Part shown: piece after piece, positions 45,330 to 55,026 of the stretch
How positions within the stretch are numbered: position 1 is the first letter of the stretch
How the letters are laid out: each line of letters starts with the position of its first letter
Source of the DNA: Gracilibacillus salitolerans
GTDB lineage: Bacteria > Bacillota > Bacilli > Bacillales > Amphibacillaceae
Direction: 5' to 3'
DNA length: 64,000 nt
Assembly: GCF_009650095.1 (NCBI RefSeq)
Contig: NZ_CP045915.1
Location: 2,728,001 to 2,792,000, forward strand
Program-made: the position numbers and the translations under genes
The notes under the pieces: generated by a model
Told to the model about the DNA's origin: nothing
Seen by the model: only the letters and a program-made list of their open reading frames with translations
Databases searched by the model: none

Positions 45330-45479
45330 TTATTTGGTTTCACGGTGTAACGTATGTCGTTTCAAGCGTGGGCTATATTTTTTAAGCTCTAAACGCTCTG
45401 GATGTTTACGTTTATTTTTAGTCGTAATATAATTACGGTCACCTGTTTCAGTACAAGCTAAAGTAATGTTAACGCGCAT
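45330..45479 (-). CDS. rpmG: RpmG, ribosomal protein L33 (zinc-free type)
   Basis: A 49-residue L33 with [19 protein letters not shown] at the start and HTLHRETK at the end. B. subtilis RpmGA at this locus has two CxxC pairs; here only one cysteine (C9) remains, with T, Y-S-P-R and similar in the other positions. It should not bind zinc, so this is a C-minus form. Such paralogs usually cover zinc starvation and are Zur-regulated; I see no clear Zur box. It lies between yqgN and an unnamed gene pair. Confidence 0.95.
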   Translation of the reverse strand: MRVNITLACTETGDRNYITTKNKRKHPERLELKKYSPRLKRHTLHRETK

Positions 45480-45643
45480 GGTTTTCCCTCCAAACTAAAT
45501 CATACATCATTCTTTTCAATATCGAATCATTACCTAGAATATAATAGCAAAAAGCGGCGATAATTTCAAGTATATGTTTTATTGTAATCTAAAATATGGT
45601 ATAACTATATATGTAGATTATGGTCAGAACTAGGAGGAAAGTC

Positions 45644-45991
45644 ATGTTATATGCAATAATAGGTACTGTTATTAGTATAGCCGTAATATTGTGGGTTATA
45701 TCCTTTTTTATGCAAGATAAATTTAAACAACTAGAAGATCAATTTGAGCAATTCTCCATTTCTTCTTTACAAGAAACATATCAGTTAAAAAAGAAAATAA
45801 ATATTCTTGAAGAAGAATTATTAATTGATGATTTCTCAGTGGAACAAACGATAAGCTCTACAAACAATCAACAAACTCCAATCATGAGAAGAGTGAAAGA
45901 ATTATATAATCAAGGATATGAGACAGATTATATTGCTGAACAGGTTAATATGAACGAATATGATGTCATTTCAATGATTAAACAATTTTAA
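45644..45991 (+). CDS. small membrane protein with C-terminal helix-turn-helix-like segment
   Basis: A 115-residue protein with an N-terminal membrane helix (about 3-22), a coiled-coil stretch (about 25-55) and a C-terminal [20 protein letters not shown] segment with a DNA-binding-like helix pair. It resembles the DUF6115 type. In B. subtilis the comparable place beside pst holds yqzD. AGGAGG lies 6 nt before the ATG. It is probably co-transcribed with the next gene, 26 bp downstream. Confidence 0.78.
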   Translation: MLYAIIGTVISIAVILWVISFFMQDKFKQLEDQFEQFSISSLQETYQLKKKINILEEELLIDDFSVEQTISSTNNQQTPIMRRVKELYNQGYETDYIAEQVNMNEYDVISMIKQF

Positions 45992-46017
45992 ACTAGCTTA
46001 AAGAATGAGGGATTACA

Positions 46018-46506
46018 TTGAAGCAAATCACGAGAGCATTCTCTCTTGGATTATTAGTTGCAGCTGTTATAATAGGGGTTACATATTATCTTGAAAAGCC
46101 GGAACAGGCTCAATCTACCACTTCTCCAACAATATATGAATCTATTCAACAAATAGAAGATGATGGTTATTATGTATATGATGAAGATTTGGAGTCTAAG
46201 GTAGATGAATTAGAACAAAAAATAGAAGGTTTACAACAAAATACTGATAATGAACTAGATGGAATGGAAGATGATACAGAGGATCAAACGGAAGAAACTA
46301 CAATCACTATAGAGTCAGGTATGACAATTCAAGAGATTGTTGAATTATTGGATGATAATGAACTACTTTCTGATGAGAATGCATTTATCACCTATTTGGA
46401 AGAAAATGAACTGGGTAGATTTATTCAAACAGGTGAATTTAGTCTCCATAACGATATGACTATCGAAGAACTAGCTAATACATTAACGAGACAAACTGAG
46501 GAGTAG
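46018..46506 (+). CDS. short MltG/YceG-like membrane protein
   Basis: A 162-residue protein with an N-terminal membrane helix (about 8-25), an acidic coiled linker and a C-terminal domain (about 100-160: IESGMTIQEIVELLDDNELL) that resembles the LysM-like region found at the start of MltG endolytic transglycosylases. The catalytic transglycosylase domain is missing, so enzymatic activity is unlikely. Starts at a TTG after GAGGGATTACA. In B. subtilis the neighbouring gene is yqzC, which may be the equivalent. Confidence 0.75.
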   Translation: MKQITRAFSLGLLVAAVIIGVTYYLEKPEQAQSTTSPTIYESIQQIEDDGYYVYDEDLESKVDELEQKIEGLQQNTDNELDGMEDDTEDQTEETTITIESGMTIQEIVELLDDNELLSDENAFITYLEENELGRFIQTGEFSLHNDMTIEELANTLTRQTEE

Positions 46507-46533
46507 ATTTTATATCTACTCCTCTTCTAGTTT
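46498..46533 (+). terminator. terminator of the plus-strand pair
   Basis: Stem GAGGAGTAGA / TCTACTCCTC with a 7-nt loop and a following TTCTAGTTTATTT tract; it spans the stop codon. Confidence 0.8.
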
Positions 46534-46535
46534 AT

Positions 46536-47195
46536 TTAGTTATTTAAGTCTAAGGATTCACCTTTTACTAAATACATGACGTCTTCTCCAATATTTGTTG
46601 CATGATCACCAATTCGTTCTACATACCTACCGCTAAACGCCATTTGCATGATATGCTGAATTTTTTGTGGATTTGTTGCGGTCTCTTCCAGTAATTCACG
46701 TAACATGGTTGAATACATATTATCAACAACATCGTCCAACTGGGATAATTTTCTTGCTAAAGTAATATCTTCATTTTCATATGACAATATGGCTAAATCA
46801 ATCATTTCTACCGCTATCTTTTTCATTTCCTTAATAGAAGGATGTACTTGTATACCATGATTCTCACCTAAGTGAATAGTGGATTTCGCCACATTTTTTG
46901 CGTTATCTGCCATTCGTTCCAGATCATTTGAAATTCGAAGAGCTACAACTAGTCTGCGCAAATCTGTCGCAACTGGTTGTTGTCTTGCAATCAATACAAT
47001 CGCTTCTTCATTTATTTTCATATCTAACTCATCGAGCTCTTTATCATTCTGAATGACTTGCTCTGCTTGTAATACATCTGACCGATATAGAGTCTCGATA
47101 GCTAATTGTAATTGTTCTTTTGTTTTTTTTGCTAATTCAATTATAAGTCCCTCTAAATGTTGCAACTCACCTTGGAAAGCTTCTCTACCTACCAT
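46536..47195 (-). CDS. phoU: PhoU, phosphate uptake regulator
   Basis: Dimeric helical protein of 219 residues with two PhoU repeats (about 15-100 and 120-205), each with the DLRRLVVALRISNDLERMADN or YVERIGDHATNIGEDVMY pattern that binds metal. It tunes Pst transport and, where present, PhoR signalling. Last gene of the pst operon. B. subtilis lacks a PhoU in its pst operon. Confidence 0.95.
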   Translation of the reverse strand: MVGREAFQGELQHLEGLIIELAKKTKEQLQLAIETLYRSDVLQAEQVIQNDKELDELDMKINEEAIVLIARQQPVATDLRRLVVALRISNDLERMADNAKNVAKSTIHLGENHGIQVHPSIKEMKKIAVEMIDLAILSYENEDITLARKLSQLDDVVDNMYSTMLRELLEETATNPQKIQHIMQMAFSGRYVERIGDHATNIGEDVMYLVKGESLDLNN

Positions 47196-47246
47196 CTTGT
47201 ACTCCCTTTCCCTATCAATCTCTTGATATATTAAAATTCTGTTAAA

Positions 47247-48080
47247 TTAGCCAAAACGACCAGTAATATAATCTTCCGTACGCTTATCTTTTGGATTTGA
47301 AAATAGTTGATCTGTTTCAGAAAATTCAACTACTTCCCCATTCAACATAAAAACGGTTCTATCAGAAATTCTTGCTGCCTGTTGCATATTATGAGTAACA
47401 ATGATTATCGTGTAATTTTGCTTTAATTCCTTAATTAATTCTTCAACTTTTAATGTGGAAATAGGATCTAAAGCTGATGTTGGCTCATCCATAAGAATCA
47501 CATCTGGTTCTATCGCTAAACAACGGGCTATACAAATTCTTTGTTGTTGACCTCCTGAAAGCCCATAAGCATTCTCGTTTAAACGGTCTTTTACTTCATC
47601 CCAAATAGCTGCGCCACGTAAGCTCTTTTCCACGATTTCATCCAATAAAGCTTTCTTTTTAATCCCATGAATTTTTGGCCCATAAGCAACGTTCTCATAT
47701 ATCGACTTCGGAAAAGGATTAGGTTTTTGAAAAACCATTCCCACTCGCGTTCGCAAATCTTCTACTTTCATAGATTTATCTAGTATATTTTTTCCTTTAT
47801 AAGCAATCGAACCTGTTGTACTAACAACTGGTACAAGTTCAACCATACGATTTAGTGTTTTAATATAGGTCGATTTGCCGCAACCTGATGGTCCGATAAT
47901 TGCGGTTACCTCATTTTCCTTCATTTCCAAATTAATATCTTTTAGTGCATGGTTTTGAGCGTACCATAAGTTTAAATTTTTTGTATCGTAAACAACACGT
48001 TTTTGAGTTGTATTATTTTCAATAGTTGTATTATCACTACTTATATCAATTTGCACTTTATTTTCCGTAGCTATACTCAT
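47247..48080 (-). CDS. pstB: PstB, phosphate ABC transporter ATPase
   Basis: Nucleotide-binding subunit of the Pst high-affinity phosphate importer. Walker [10 protein letters not shown], signature LSGGQQQR, Walker [13 protein letters not shown], and the switch histidine in [11 protein letters not shown] at 48078-48080 has AAGGAG 8 nt upstream. B. subtilis has two pstB copies here; this genome has one. Confidence 0.97.
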   Translation of the reverse strand: MSIATENKVQIDISSDNTTIENNTTQKRVVYDTKNLNLWYAQNHALKDINLEMKENEVTAIIGPSGCGKSTYIKTLNRMVELVPVVSTTGSIAYKGKNILDKSMKVEDLRTRVGMVFQKPNPFPKSIYENVAYGPKIHGIKKKALLDEIVEKSLRGAAIWDEVKDRLNENAYGLSGGQQQRICIARCLAIEPDVILMDEPTSALDPISTLKVEELIKELKQNYTIIIVTHNMQQAARISDRTVFMLNGEVVEFSETDQLFSNPKDKRTEDYITGRFG

Positions 48081-48131
48081 TTTTTCCACTCCTTAACTAT
48101 GGTCTTGTTGAACAATTGAATCAAATAGCTG

Positions 48132-49016
48132 TTAATATCTCTGTTGGTACTTATTACGAATGAAAATCGCAACAGAATTTAAAATAAACAAAATTAGTAA
48201 TAAAACAATGATAGTTGCTGCAGCTAAATTTGCATATTCAGCAACTAATGATGCATCAATAGTCCAATAATATATTTGCATTGGTAGTGCAGTAAAGGTA
48301 TCAAATATACCGTTTGGAAAAGGAATCAATAATGCCGGTATTCCCAATACTGTTAAAGGTGCTGTTTCTCCAATTGCACGAGAAAGTGATAAAATCGAGC
48401 CGGTTAGTATACTTGGTATAGCAGCGGGTAAAATGATTCTTCGAATTGTCTGCCATTTGGTTGCACCCATTCCATAAGAAGCCTCAGGTAAATGACCAGG
48501 AACGGCTCTTAAAGCTTCTTGAGCAGATACAATAAGGATCGGTAAAACAAGCAAGGCTAAAGTTAAACCACCTGCTAAAACCACATTTCCGAAATCCATT
48601 AATCGAACAAAAACGGTTAGCCCTAATAAACCATATACAATCGAAGGTACTCCTGCTAAATTAGAAATATTCGTCTCGATAAAAGATTGAATAATACCTT
48701 TTTTTGAATATAATTCAAGGTAGATAGCTGAACCAACTCCTATAATGAGTGTGACAGGAATAACAACTAACATCACCCATACGGTTCCGAGAATCGCCCC
48801 CATAATACCTGCAATATCAGCATTTGTCGATAAACGCCCCGTGATGAAATCCATGTCTATCCATGATAACCCCTGAAATAATACACGCGTTATTAATACA
48901 ACAAGTACCACTAGTCCAAATAAAGTAGAGAGGAAAAATATAGACTTCCAAATGCTGTTTTTTCGCACACGTGCGTTAATCTTATTATTGTTGTGTAAGA
49001 CTTCTAACTTTTCCAT
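48132..49016 (-). CDS. pstA: PstA, phosphate permease subunit
   Basis: Polytopic permease of 294 residues with six membrane helices and the EAA loop EASYGMGATKWQTIRRIILP. It begins within the last bases of pstC (1-bp contact). Confidence 0.97.
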   Translation of the reverse strand: MEKLEVLHNNNKINARVRKNSIWKSIFFLSTLFGLVVLVVLITRVLFQGLSWIDMDFITGRLSTNADIAGIMGAILGTVWVMLVVIPVTLIIGVGSAIYLELYSKKGIIQSFIETNISNLAGVPSIVYGLLGLTVFVRLMDFGNVVLAGGLTLALLVLPILIVSAQEALRAVPGHLPEASYGMGATKWQTIRRIILPAAIPSILTGSILSLSRAIGETAPLTVLGIPALLIPFPNGIFDTFTALPMQIYYWTIDASLVAEYANLAAATIIVLLLILFILNSVAIFIRNKYQQRY

Positions 49017-49972
49017 TAATATTCCTCCCTAAATTTACGAGAGATATATTTCGCAAGTAAATTCATGATCATCGTAAATACAAATAATGTTAATGCAACT
49101 GCATATAAACTGTAGTGTAAAGTAGAACCTGCAGGAGCTTCCCCACCAGAAACTTCTACGATATATGCTGTCATTGTTTGCATGGATTGTGTCAAGTCAA
49201 AAGTGAAATTTTTTGAACTTCCACTTGCTATCGTTACGATCATTGTTTCTCCAATTGCTCTTGATATCGCTAAAACGAATGATGCCATTATTCCTGAAAA
49301 TGCTGCAGGAATAACAACTTTGATAGTTGTTTCTAATTTAGTTGTTCCCATCGCTAGTGACCCCTCACGCATTCCATTAGGAACAGAAGTCATGGCGTCT
49401 TCAGATAGGGATGCAATCATAGGAATGATCATAACCCCCATTACAATTCCAGGACTTAGAATATTTGTAGCCTCAACCTGTGGCCAAATGCTACGAATTA
49501 AAGGAGTTACAAATGTGAATGCAAAAAAACCATAAACAATTGTTGGAATACCTGCCAAAACTTCTAACAATGGTTTTAATATTCTTCTCACCCTATCTGA
49601 AGCATATTCACTTAAATAAATAGCTGACATAATACCAATTGGGCCTGCAACAAGGATTGCAACAAGAGACGAAATAATAGTCCCGTTTAACAATGGTAAA
49701 ATACCAAATTCAGGATTTTGACTAAGTGGCTTTAATTCCGTTCCTGTAAAGAAATCTAATATCGGAACTTCCATAAAGAAATGTACTGCTTGACTGATTA
49801 GTGTATATAAAATTCCGATTGTAGTCAGAACCGTAATTGATGCGAGCAAGAAAAGAATAGTAGGAACTAACTTTTCCATATAATTGTTTATGCTTTTCTT
49901 TTTCTTGTTTTGGGCAATCAATTCACTGACATTGACAGCACTGTTTAAATTTGATTCGCTGTTCGTTGCCAT
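49016..49972 (-). CDS. pstC: PstC, phosphate permease subunit
   Basis: Partner permease of PstA, 318 residues with six membrane helices and the EAA-type loop MREGSLAMGTTKLETTIKVV. The ATG at 49970-49972 has AAGGAG 11 nt upstream; a GTG four codons earlier is too close to that site. A hairpin separates it from pstS. Confidence 0.97.
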   Translation of the reverse strand: MATNSESNLNSAVNVSELIAQNKKKKSINNYMEKLVPTILFLLASITVLTTIGILYTLISQAVHFFMEVPILDFFTGTELKPLSQNPEFGILPLLNGTIISSLVAILVAGPIGIMSAIYLSEYASDRVRRILKPLLEVLAGIPTIVYGFFAFTFVTPLIRSIWPQVEATNILSPGIVMGVMIIPMIASLSEDAMTSVPNGMREGSLAMGTTKLETTIKVVIPAAFSGIMASFVLAISRAIGETMIVTIASGSSKNFTFDLTQSMQTMTAYIVEVSGGEAPAGSTLHYSLYAVALTLFVFTMIMNLLAKYISRKFREEY

Positions 49973-49999
49973 TTCTTGGAGCACTCCTTCTTTAACTCA

Positions 50000-50035
50000 C
50001 AATAAGATGAGAGCATAGATGCCCCCATCTTATTG
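50000..50035 (-). promoter_or_regulatory. intercistronic hairpin between pstS and pstC
   Basis: Stem CAATAAGATG / CATCTTATTG with a long inner loop, without a T-run. It probably stabilises the pstS message or reduces read-through, which would give more PstS than permease. Confidence 0.5.
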
Positions 50036-50076
50036 AAGCCATTATATTGAAAATACTTTTAAATACTGTTCCACCA

Positions 50077-51108
50077 TTATTGGATAGCTTGAATTTCCTC
50101 TAGTTGTGCTTGTTGTTCGTCATCTGGAAGTGGTGCAAATCCAGTTTCACCAGCAAACTCATTAATGCTTTCACCTACATAAACTGCATAATCATATACT
50201 TCAGGTTTTTCTTGAGCATTATTAACATTTAAGTATGTGAATACTGGACGAGTATAGTCAGCATAAGGACCTTCTTCTCCAATTGTTTCAAGAGATGGAA
50301 CAACTGCACCATCACCAAAATCGATACCTACAGCTTGTACTTGATCCTGATTATTGTCATAGTATCCAAATCCAAAGTAGCCGATAGCATTTTTGTCTTC
50401 TGAAACTAGAGTTACTAAAGTAGAATATTCTTGTTGTAAATCAATACTATCTACTAGATCTTGTTCTTCTAAAATCACTTCATAAAAGAATTCGTACGTA
50501 CCATGATTCTCGTTAGGACCATAAGTTTGAATTTCTTCATCTGGCCACTCAGAGTCAATTTCAGACCATTTTGTTACATTACCTAAGAAAATGTCCTCTA
50601 CTTGTTCTGCAGTAAGTTCTTTTGCCCAGTCATTTTCAGGGTTAATGACGATTGTTAAACCGTCTAATGCTGTTTTAATTTCCATTACTTCGATTCCAAG
50701 TTCATCTGCTTTAGCTTGTTCTTCTTCTTTAATTGGACGAGAAGCGTCATTGAAATCTGTACCATCTTCCGCTAAGAACTTTTCGAAGCCTGCACTAGTA
50801 CCTGCGCGACTTACTTCAACAGATACATTTGGTTGTTCGTTTACCATGTACTCTTCAGCTAACTTTGACATTAATGGGTACACAGTACCTGAACCATCGA
50901 TAGCAACAGTTCCTTCTAGTTCATCTGAAACTTCTGAATCTTCTTCAGTAGAAGTATCTTCTGTTTCATCTGATCCATCATCTGTTTCACTTGCATTTGC
51001 TTCTTCATTGTTGTCAGTTTCTTCTTCTGAGTCACTTCCACATGCAGCTAACACCCCAATTGTAAGGATAGCTATTAAAGCTAACAACATGATTTTGAAC
51101 TTGCTCAT
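50077..51108 (-). CDS. pstS: PstS, phosphate-binding lipoprotein
   Basis: Extracellular phosphate receptor of the Pst importer. A lipoprotein signal peptide with lipobox LAAC (cysteine at about 23) is followed by an acidic Glu/Asp/Ser-rich tether (about 25-60) and the periplasmic-binding fold with SGTVYPLMSKLAEEY and RAGTSAGFEKF contacts. The acidic tether fits a halophilic lifestyle. Strong PhoP box upstream. Confidence 0.97.
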   Translation of the reverse strand: MSKFKIMLLALIAILTIGVLAACGSDSEEETDNNEEANASETDDGSDETEDTSTEEDSEVSDELEGTVAIDGSGTVYPLMSKLAEEYMVNEQPNVSVEVSRAGTSAGFEKFLAEDGTDFNDASRPIKEEEQAKADELGIEVMEIKTALDGLTIVINPENDWAKELTAEQVEDIFLGNVTKWSEIDSEWPDEEIQTYGPNENHGTYEFFYEVILEEQDLVDSIDLQQEYSTLVTLVSEDKNAIGYFGFGYYDNNQDQVQAVGIDFGDGAVVPSLETIGEEGPYADYTRPVFTYLNVNNAQEKPEVYDYAVYVGESINEFAGETGFAPLPDDEQQAQLEEIQAIQ

Positions 51109-51169
51109 TTTTTGTTTCCCCCTATATAGACGATGTGATTTAGAAGCTTGTCAATTAAGCTTCTATTAC

Positions 51170-51223
51170 ATCATAACTCACAACTATTAACCTACTATTA
51201 ACCCAATGTAAAGACATTGTAAA
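51170..51223 (-). promoter_or_regulatory. PhoP-regulated promoter of the pst operon
   Basis: On the minus strand four hexamers (TTTACA, TTTACA, TTAATA, TTAATA at 51218, 51207, 51196 and 51185) are spaced exactly 11 bp apart, the classic PhoP box. A -10 element TATGAT follows at 51170-51175, about 60 bp before the pstS ATG. Confidence 0.85.
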
Positions 51224-51313
51224 TTCGACATTTTTAATGCAATCGAGACAAAGAATATACTAATAAAGAAATCCTTGAGTAGTTTAATCTAAAAACTATC
51301 TTCTTTTTCAACA

Positions 51314-51353
51314 ATAAAAAAAATCGGAACTAGATTACTAGTTCCGATTTTTT
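51314..51353 (-). terminator. terminator of pbpA
   Basis: Stem AAATCGGAACTAG / CTAGTTCCGATTT with a 4-nt loop and a T-rich tail, 7 bp past the pbpA stop. It insulates pbpA from the pst promoter. Confidence 0.92.
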
Positions 51354-51359
51354 ATCCTC

Positions 51360-53504
51360 TTACTCATCATCGTTTTCCACTTGCTCTTGTTTTTCTTCGT
51401 CACTTTTATCTTTAAAATCATAGTATGCTTCAATAATTCTTTTACCAATTGCATGATGGACACTATGTCTGCTATTATTTGTCCCATTTTCAGGAACGAT
51501 GACGGCAAAAGCAACCTCTGGATTTTCAGCTGGACTGTAACCGACTAATGATAAATTTTCAGTCTCATCCACTTGTACGAAGTCATCATTGACATAATCA
51601 TATTTTGGTTTCTGTGCTGTACCTGTCTTACCAGCTACTTCATAAGGGAAGTTATTCCATTGGCTTTGAGCTGTTCCATTGGTAAATACACGTCTAAACC
51701 CGGTTTGTACTTGTTCTATATATTTATCGTCCATATCAACACGATTTAATACCTCTGGACTGAAGGACTCAATAACTTTACCTGGTGATCCATCTCCATT
51801 ACCAGGTTCCCTGATTTCTTTAACCAGACGGGGCTTCATTCTATATCCGTCATTTGCAATAGTTGAAACATACTGTGCCAACTGTAAAGTAGTATACGTA
51901 TCATATTGACCAATAGATAAGTGAAGCAAATTCCCCTGAGCAGGATCAACACCAGTTACACCACTTGCTTCAAATGGTAAATCAATGCCAGTTTCCACTC
52001 CTAGCCCAAATTGACTGTAATAATTTCTCATCGTGTCAAAGGCACTGTAATCAAAATTATAAAGAGGCTCTTCGTAACGATAAGTAGCTCCAGCTATCTT
52101 CATCGCAATTCTTGCCATATAGACGTTGGAGGATTCTTGGATAGCATGTATATCAGAAATGCTCGGCCCTAAGTCTCTGTGAGATTTAAATGGTGGTGTT
52201 GATTTAATTTTGATCATTCCATCAGCCATATGTGTGCCAATATCAATCACACCCTCTTGATAACCAGCTAAAACTGTCGCACCTTTAATGGCAGAACCTG
52301 GCTCATGAGAATCATAGATAGTTCTATATGCCTGATTAACATATTCATCGTTCTCATCATCATAACGTATACCAGATAATGCTAAAATATCACCAGTTTG
52401 CGGGTCCATTACAACAGCCAATGCATCCTTAAGGTAACCGGTATTGTTTGCAGGATTGTTTATCGCTGTACGAAGCTCTTCTTCAACTATTTTATCCACT
52501 TCAGACTGATATTCCATATCGACAGCAAGAACAAGGTCTTTTCCTCTTTCACCCTCAACGACAACATCAGAATTAATCACGTCTCCATTCGAATTCGTAG
52601 TATATTGTACTTTTTCCTTTCTTCCTCTAAGGACATGTTCATATTGTTCTTCAAGTCCACTAGTACCTACCCGATCATTCCATGTGTAACCATTTGATAA
52701 ATAAAAATCGCTATTCTCACGAGGTATTCCTTCATCTGAGGATGTTAAATTCCCAAAAAAAGAACTTAATGTTCCATCATACAAAGGTTCTCTATCCCAA
52801 TCAATTACTGCGTCTATACCTGACAAATCATTTAAGTGTTCTGCCACTTGAGCATATTCCTCATCCGTTAAACCTTCATTTACTACAACATGTGGAGATA
52901 ATTCGTAAGCAGAATCTAGTTCTTTTTTAATTGCAAGTACATTCAATAGTTCGGGTGTCCAATCAAATTCATCCAAATGTTCTTCCGTAATTGCATCAAG
53001 TTCTGCTTGATACTGATCTCCCGTGTCAAGATTTTCCCTTTCTTCTTCTGTTAATAGGTCAGGAACTTCCTCTCTGTTTTTTAAGTACCAGTATTCTTTC
53101 TTATCACGCTCTCGAATTGTTTTATCAAGTTCATCATCATCTTTAATAATCGTTATATATTCTGCTAAATCTTCAGCTAACTCAAGCCGACCTTCTGCGG
53201 AATCACCGTTTTTTGGAGGTGTATAGGTGATCGACTTGACCGCTTTATTATCTAATATCAGATCATGATCACTGTCATACATTTTCCCTCTTGGTACTGG
53301 TTTTTCAGATGGAGTATTTTCTGTTTGATTAATCTGTCGCTGGGCTTCCTCCCCATTAAGTATCTGAACAACACCTAATTGTACAATTAACAATGAAAAA
53401 ACAAGAAATACGGTCACGAATAATATATTTAATCGAAAAGGCAGTTGAGCCTTTTTCTTTTTTAATTTTTTCTTCTTCTTTTTTAAATCCGGATGCTGGT
53501 CCAT
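51360..53504 (-). CDS. pbpA: PbpA (PBP2A), class B penicillin-binding protein
   Basis: Transpeptidase for cell-elongation or spore-outgrowth peptidoglycan. A lysine-rich cytoplasmic tail, one membrane helix (about 24-46), a long dimerisation domain to about residue 320 and a transpeptidase domain with S404-x-x-K407 (SAIK), SSN and AGKTGTAQ. At 714 residues it matches B. subtilis PBP2A, encoded at the same place (yqgF). It follows yqgE by 63 bp. Confidence 0.95.
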   Translation of the reverse strand: MDQHPDLKKKKKKLKKKKAQLPFRLNILFVTVFLVFSLLIVQLGVVQILNGEEAQRQINQTENTPSEKPVPRGKMYDSDHDLILDNKAVKSITYTPPKNGDSAEGRLELAEDLAEYITIIKDDDELDKTIRERDKKEYWYLKNREEVPDLLTEEERENLDTGDQYQAELDAITEEHLDEFDWTPELLNVLAIKKELDSAYELSPHVVVNEGLTDEEYAQVAEHLNDLSGIDAVIDWDREPLYDGTLSSFFGNLTSSDEGIPRENSDFYLSNGYTWNDRVGTSGLEEQYEHVLRGRKEKVQYTTNSNGDVINSDVVVEGERGKDLVLAVDMEYQSEVDKIVEEELRTAINNPANNTGYLKDALAVVMDPQTGDILALSGIRYDDENDEYVNQAYRTIYDSHEPGSAIKGATVLAGYQEGVIDIGTHMADGMIKIKSTPPFKSHRDLGPSISDIHAIQESSNVYMARIAMKIAGATYRYEEPLYNFDYSAFDTMRNYYSQFGLGVETGIDLPFEASGVTGVDPAQGNLLHLSIGQYDTYTTLQLAQYVSTIANDGYRMKPRLVKEIREPGNGDGSPGKVIESFSPEVLNRVDMDDKYIEQVQTGFRRVFTNGTAQSQWNNFPYEVAGKTGTAQKPKYDYVNDDFVQVDETENLSLVGYSPAENPEVAFAVIVPENGTNNSRHSVHHAIGKRIIEAYYDFKDKSDEEKQEQVENDDE

Positions 53505-53567
53505 CCCACATTCCCCCTAATGAAAAACATCCCATTTATTATAACATGATCCCAAAACCTTTACTAT

Positions 53568-54797
53568 CTATTTACCAGTATAAATAGAGGAATCTGTTTT
53601 TTGTACGAAATAATAAGCAAATAAGTTACCGCCACCAATAGTTAATAACAGAATCGGAATCATGATTTTGGGGTCAACCAAAGAAACACTGATAATAAAA
53701 ATCACAATCGCTGACACCCTGCCAAAGTTAACAAATAATTCCCTGATAATTATATACTCTATTCTAAAATCTCTTGCACCTTTTGCTTTTCCAATAATAT
53801 CGTACGTCAATGAAATGAAAGGAACATTGAAAATAGGGTATGCAAATCCTACGACTACTCCATATACTAGTAACATCCAATAACCTGTCTGGAAAACAAA
53901 TAGCCCAACACCTATATATAACAAAACTCCACCAAGTAAGATTGCATGTTTTCTATGTTCGACCTTTAAGAATTTAGTTACCATAAAATAACCGATAAAC
54001 GAACACAATGAAACAGTTAAATTAAACCCGCCTAACGCAAATTCACTATTAGTTGCGATGTATACCCAAATGGCCACCATGAAAATAAATAATCCTTCTC
54101 TTAACCCTTGAAAAATATGAGCATACAAAATATTTCGCCAGTTTTGGTTAGTTTTTCTTTCAAACACTACATGCTTAAAGAAGAATTTTCCAGTCGCTTT
54201 TCTTTTCTTTAAAAAAAACGAACATATTACTGCAATTAAAAATAAAAAAAAGGATATAAAGAAAATCAAACTATATCCCTGGAAATTGTCAAGCCTCGTA
54301 ATTATATAACCAGCAGAGAATGGACCGATCATCCCACCTAAGGATTGTAACGTGCCTAGAATTCCATTAAAAAAATCTCTTGTTTCAGGCTCAGTAACTT
54401 CGAAGGTTAATACATTAAATGCCAACCAATAAAAACCGTAACCTATCCCTAAGATAGCACCTAACACATAAGGAAAGCGTGAAGCGTTATCACCTGCTAA
54501 CAAAACGGTCACATAGAAAATCGATAAAAAAATAACACCCGTTCTGATAATAATGGTTCGATCGACTTTCTTTGCAAACTTTCCAGCAATAACAAAAGAT
54601 ATTGGCTGCAGGATATAAACAAACAAATTATATATGGCGATATCAATATAATTTCCTGACTGTTTCCACAAGAAAATATTAACAAAAGTATTAGATAAAA
54701 ATGTGGCTAGAGCATATAAACCACCTATTGTTAATAATAACTTTAGGTCTTTACTATTCGGCATTGTTTTTTTCGATCTTTTCACCATTTCGCTCAT
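53568..54797 (-). CDS. yqgE: YqgE, major facilitator superfamily transporter
   Basis: Twelve predicted membrane helices in 409 residues with a central cytoplasmic loop (about 195-220, RKATGKFFFKHVVFER). It matches B. subtilis YqgE by position before pbpA. Substrate unknown. Start ATG 54797 with GAGGTG 6 nt upstream. Confidence 0.9.
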   Translation of the reverse strand: MSEMVKRSKKTMPNSKDLKLLLTIGGLYALATFLSNTFVNIFLWKQSGNYIDIAIYNLFVYILQPISFVIAGKFAKKVDRTIIIRTGVIFLSIFYVTVLLAGDNASRFPYVLGAILGIGYGFYWLAFNVLTFEVTEPETRDFFNGILGTLQSLGGMIGPFSAGYIITRLDNFQGYSLIFFISFFLFLIAVICSFFLKKRKATGKFFFKHVVFERKTNQNWRNILYAHIFQGLREGLFIFMVAIWVYIATNSEFALGGFNLTVSLCSFIGYFMVTKFLKVEHRKHAILLGGVLLYIGVGLFVFQTGYWMLLVYGVVVGFAYPIFNVPFISLTYDIIGKAKGARDFRIEYIIIRELFVNFGRVSAIVIFIISVSLVDPKIMIPILLLTIGGGNLFAYYFVQKTDSSIYTGK

Positions 54798-54978
54798 TAT
54801 TTACACCTCACTACAATCTAACCTTTATTTTGGTCTAGAAAGTAGCAGATATACATTTATCAACTAAAGAAAGTCATTTCAACTTTATGTAAGAAAAGTG
54901 CCATGTCCAAATTAGAAAAAAAGGAAAGAACAAATACTAGGAGATATCACGAGGAAAAAAGCGTTAGAAGCTCAAAAT

Positions 54979-55009
54979 AACAGGGCCATAGTTTTAAACC
55001 ATAGCCCCT
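54979..55009 (-). terminator. terminator of sodA
   Basis: Stem GGGGCTATGG / CTATGGCCC (one bulge) with a 7-nt loop, ending in a TGTTATTTTG tract on the minus strand. The gap 54798-54978 shows nothing else. Confidence 0.75.
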
Positions 55010-55026
55010 CATTTGATTTATTTTTA

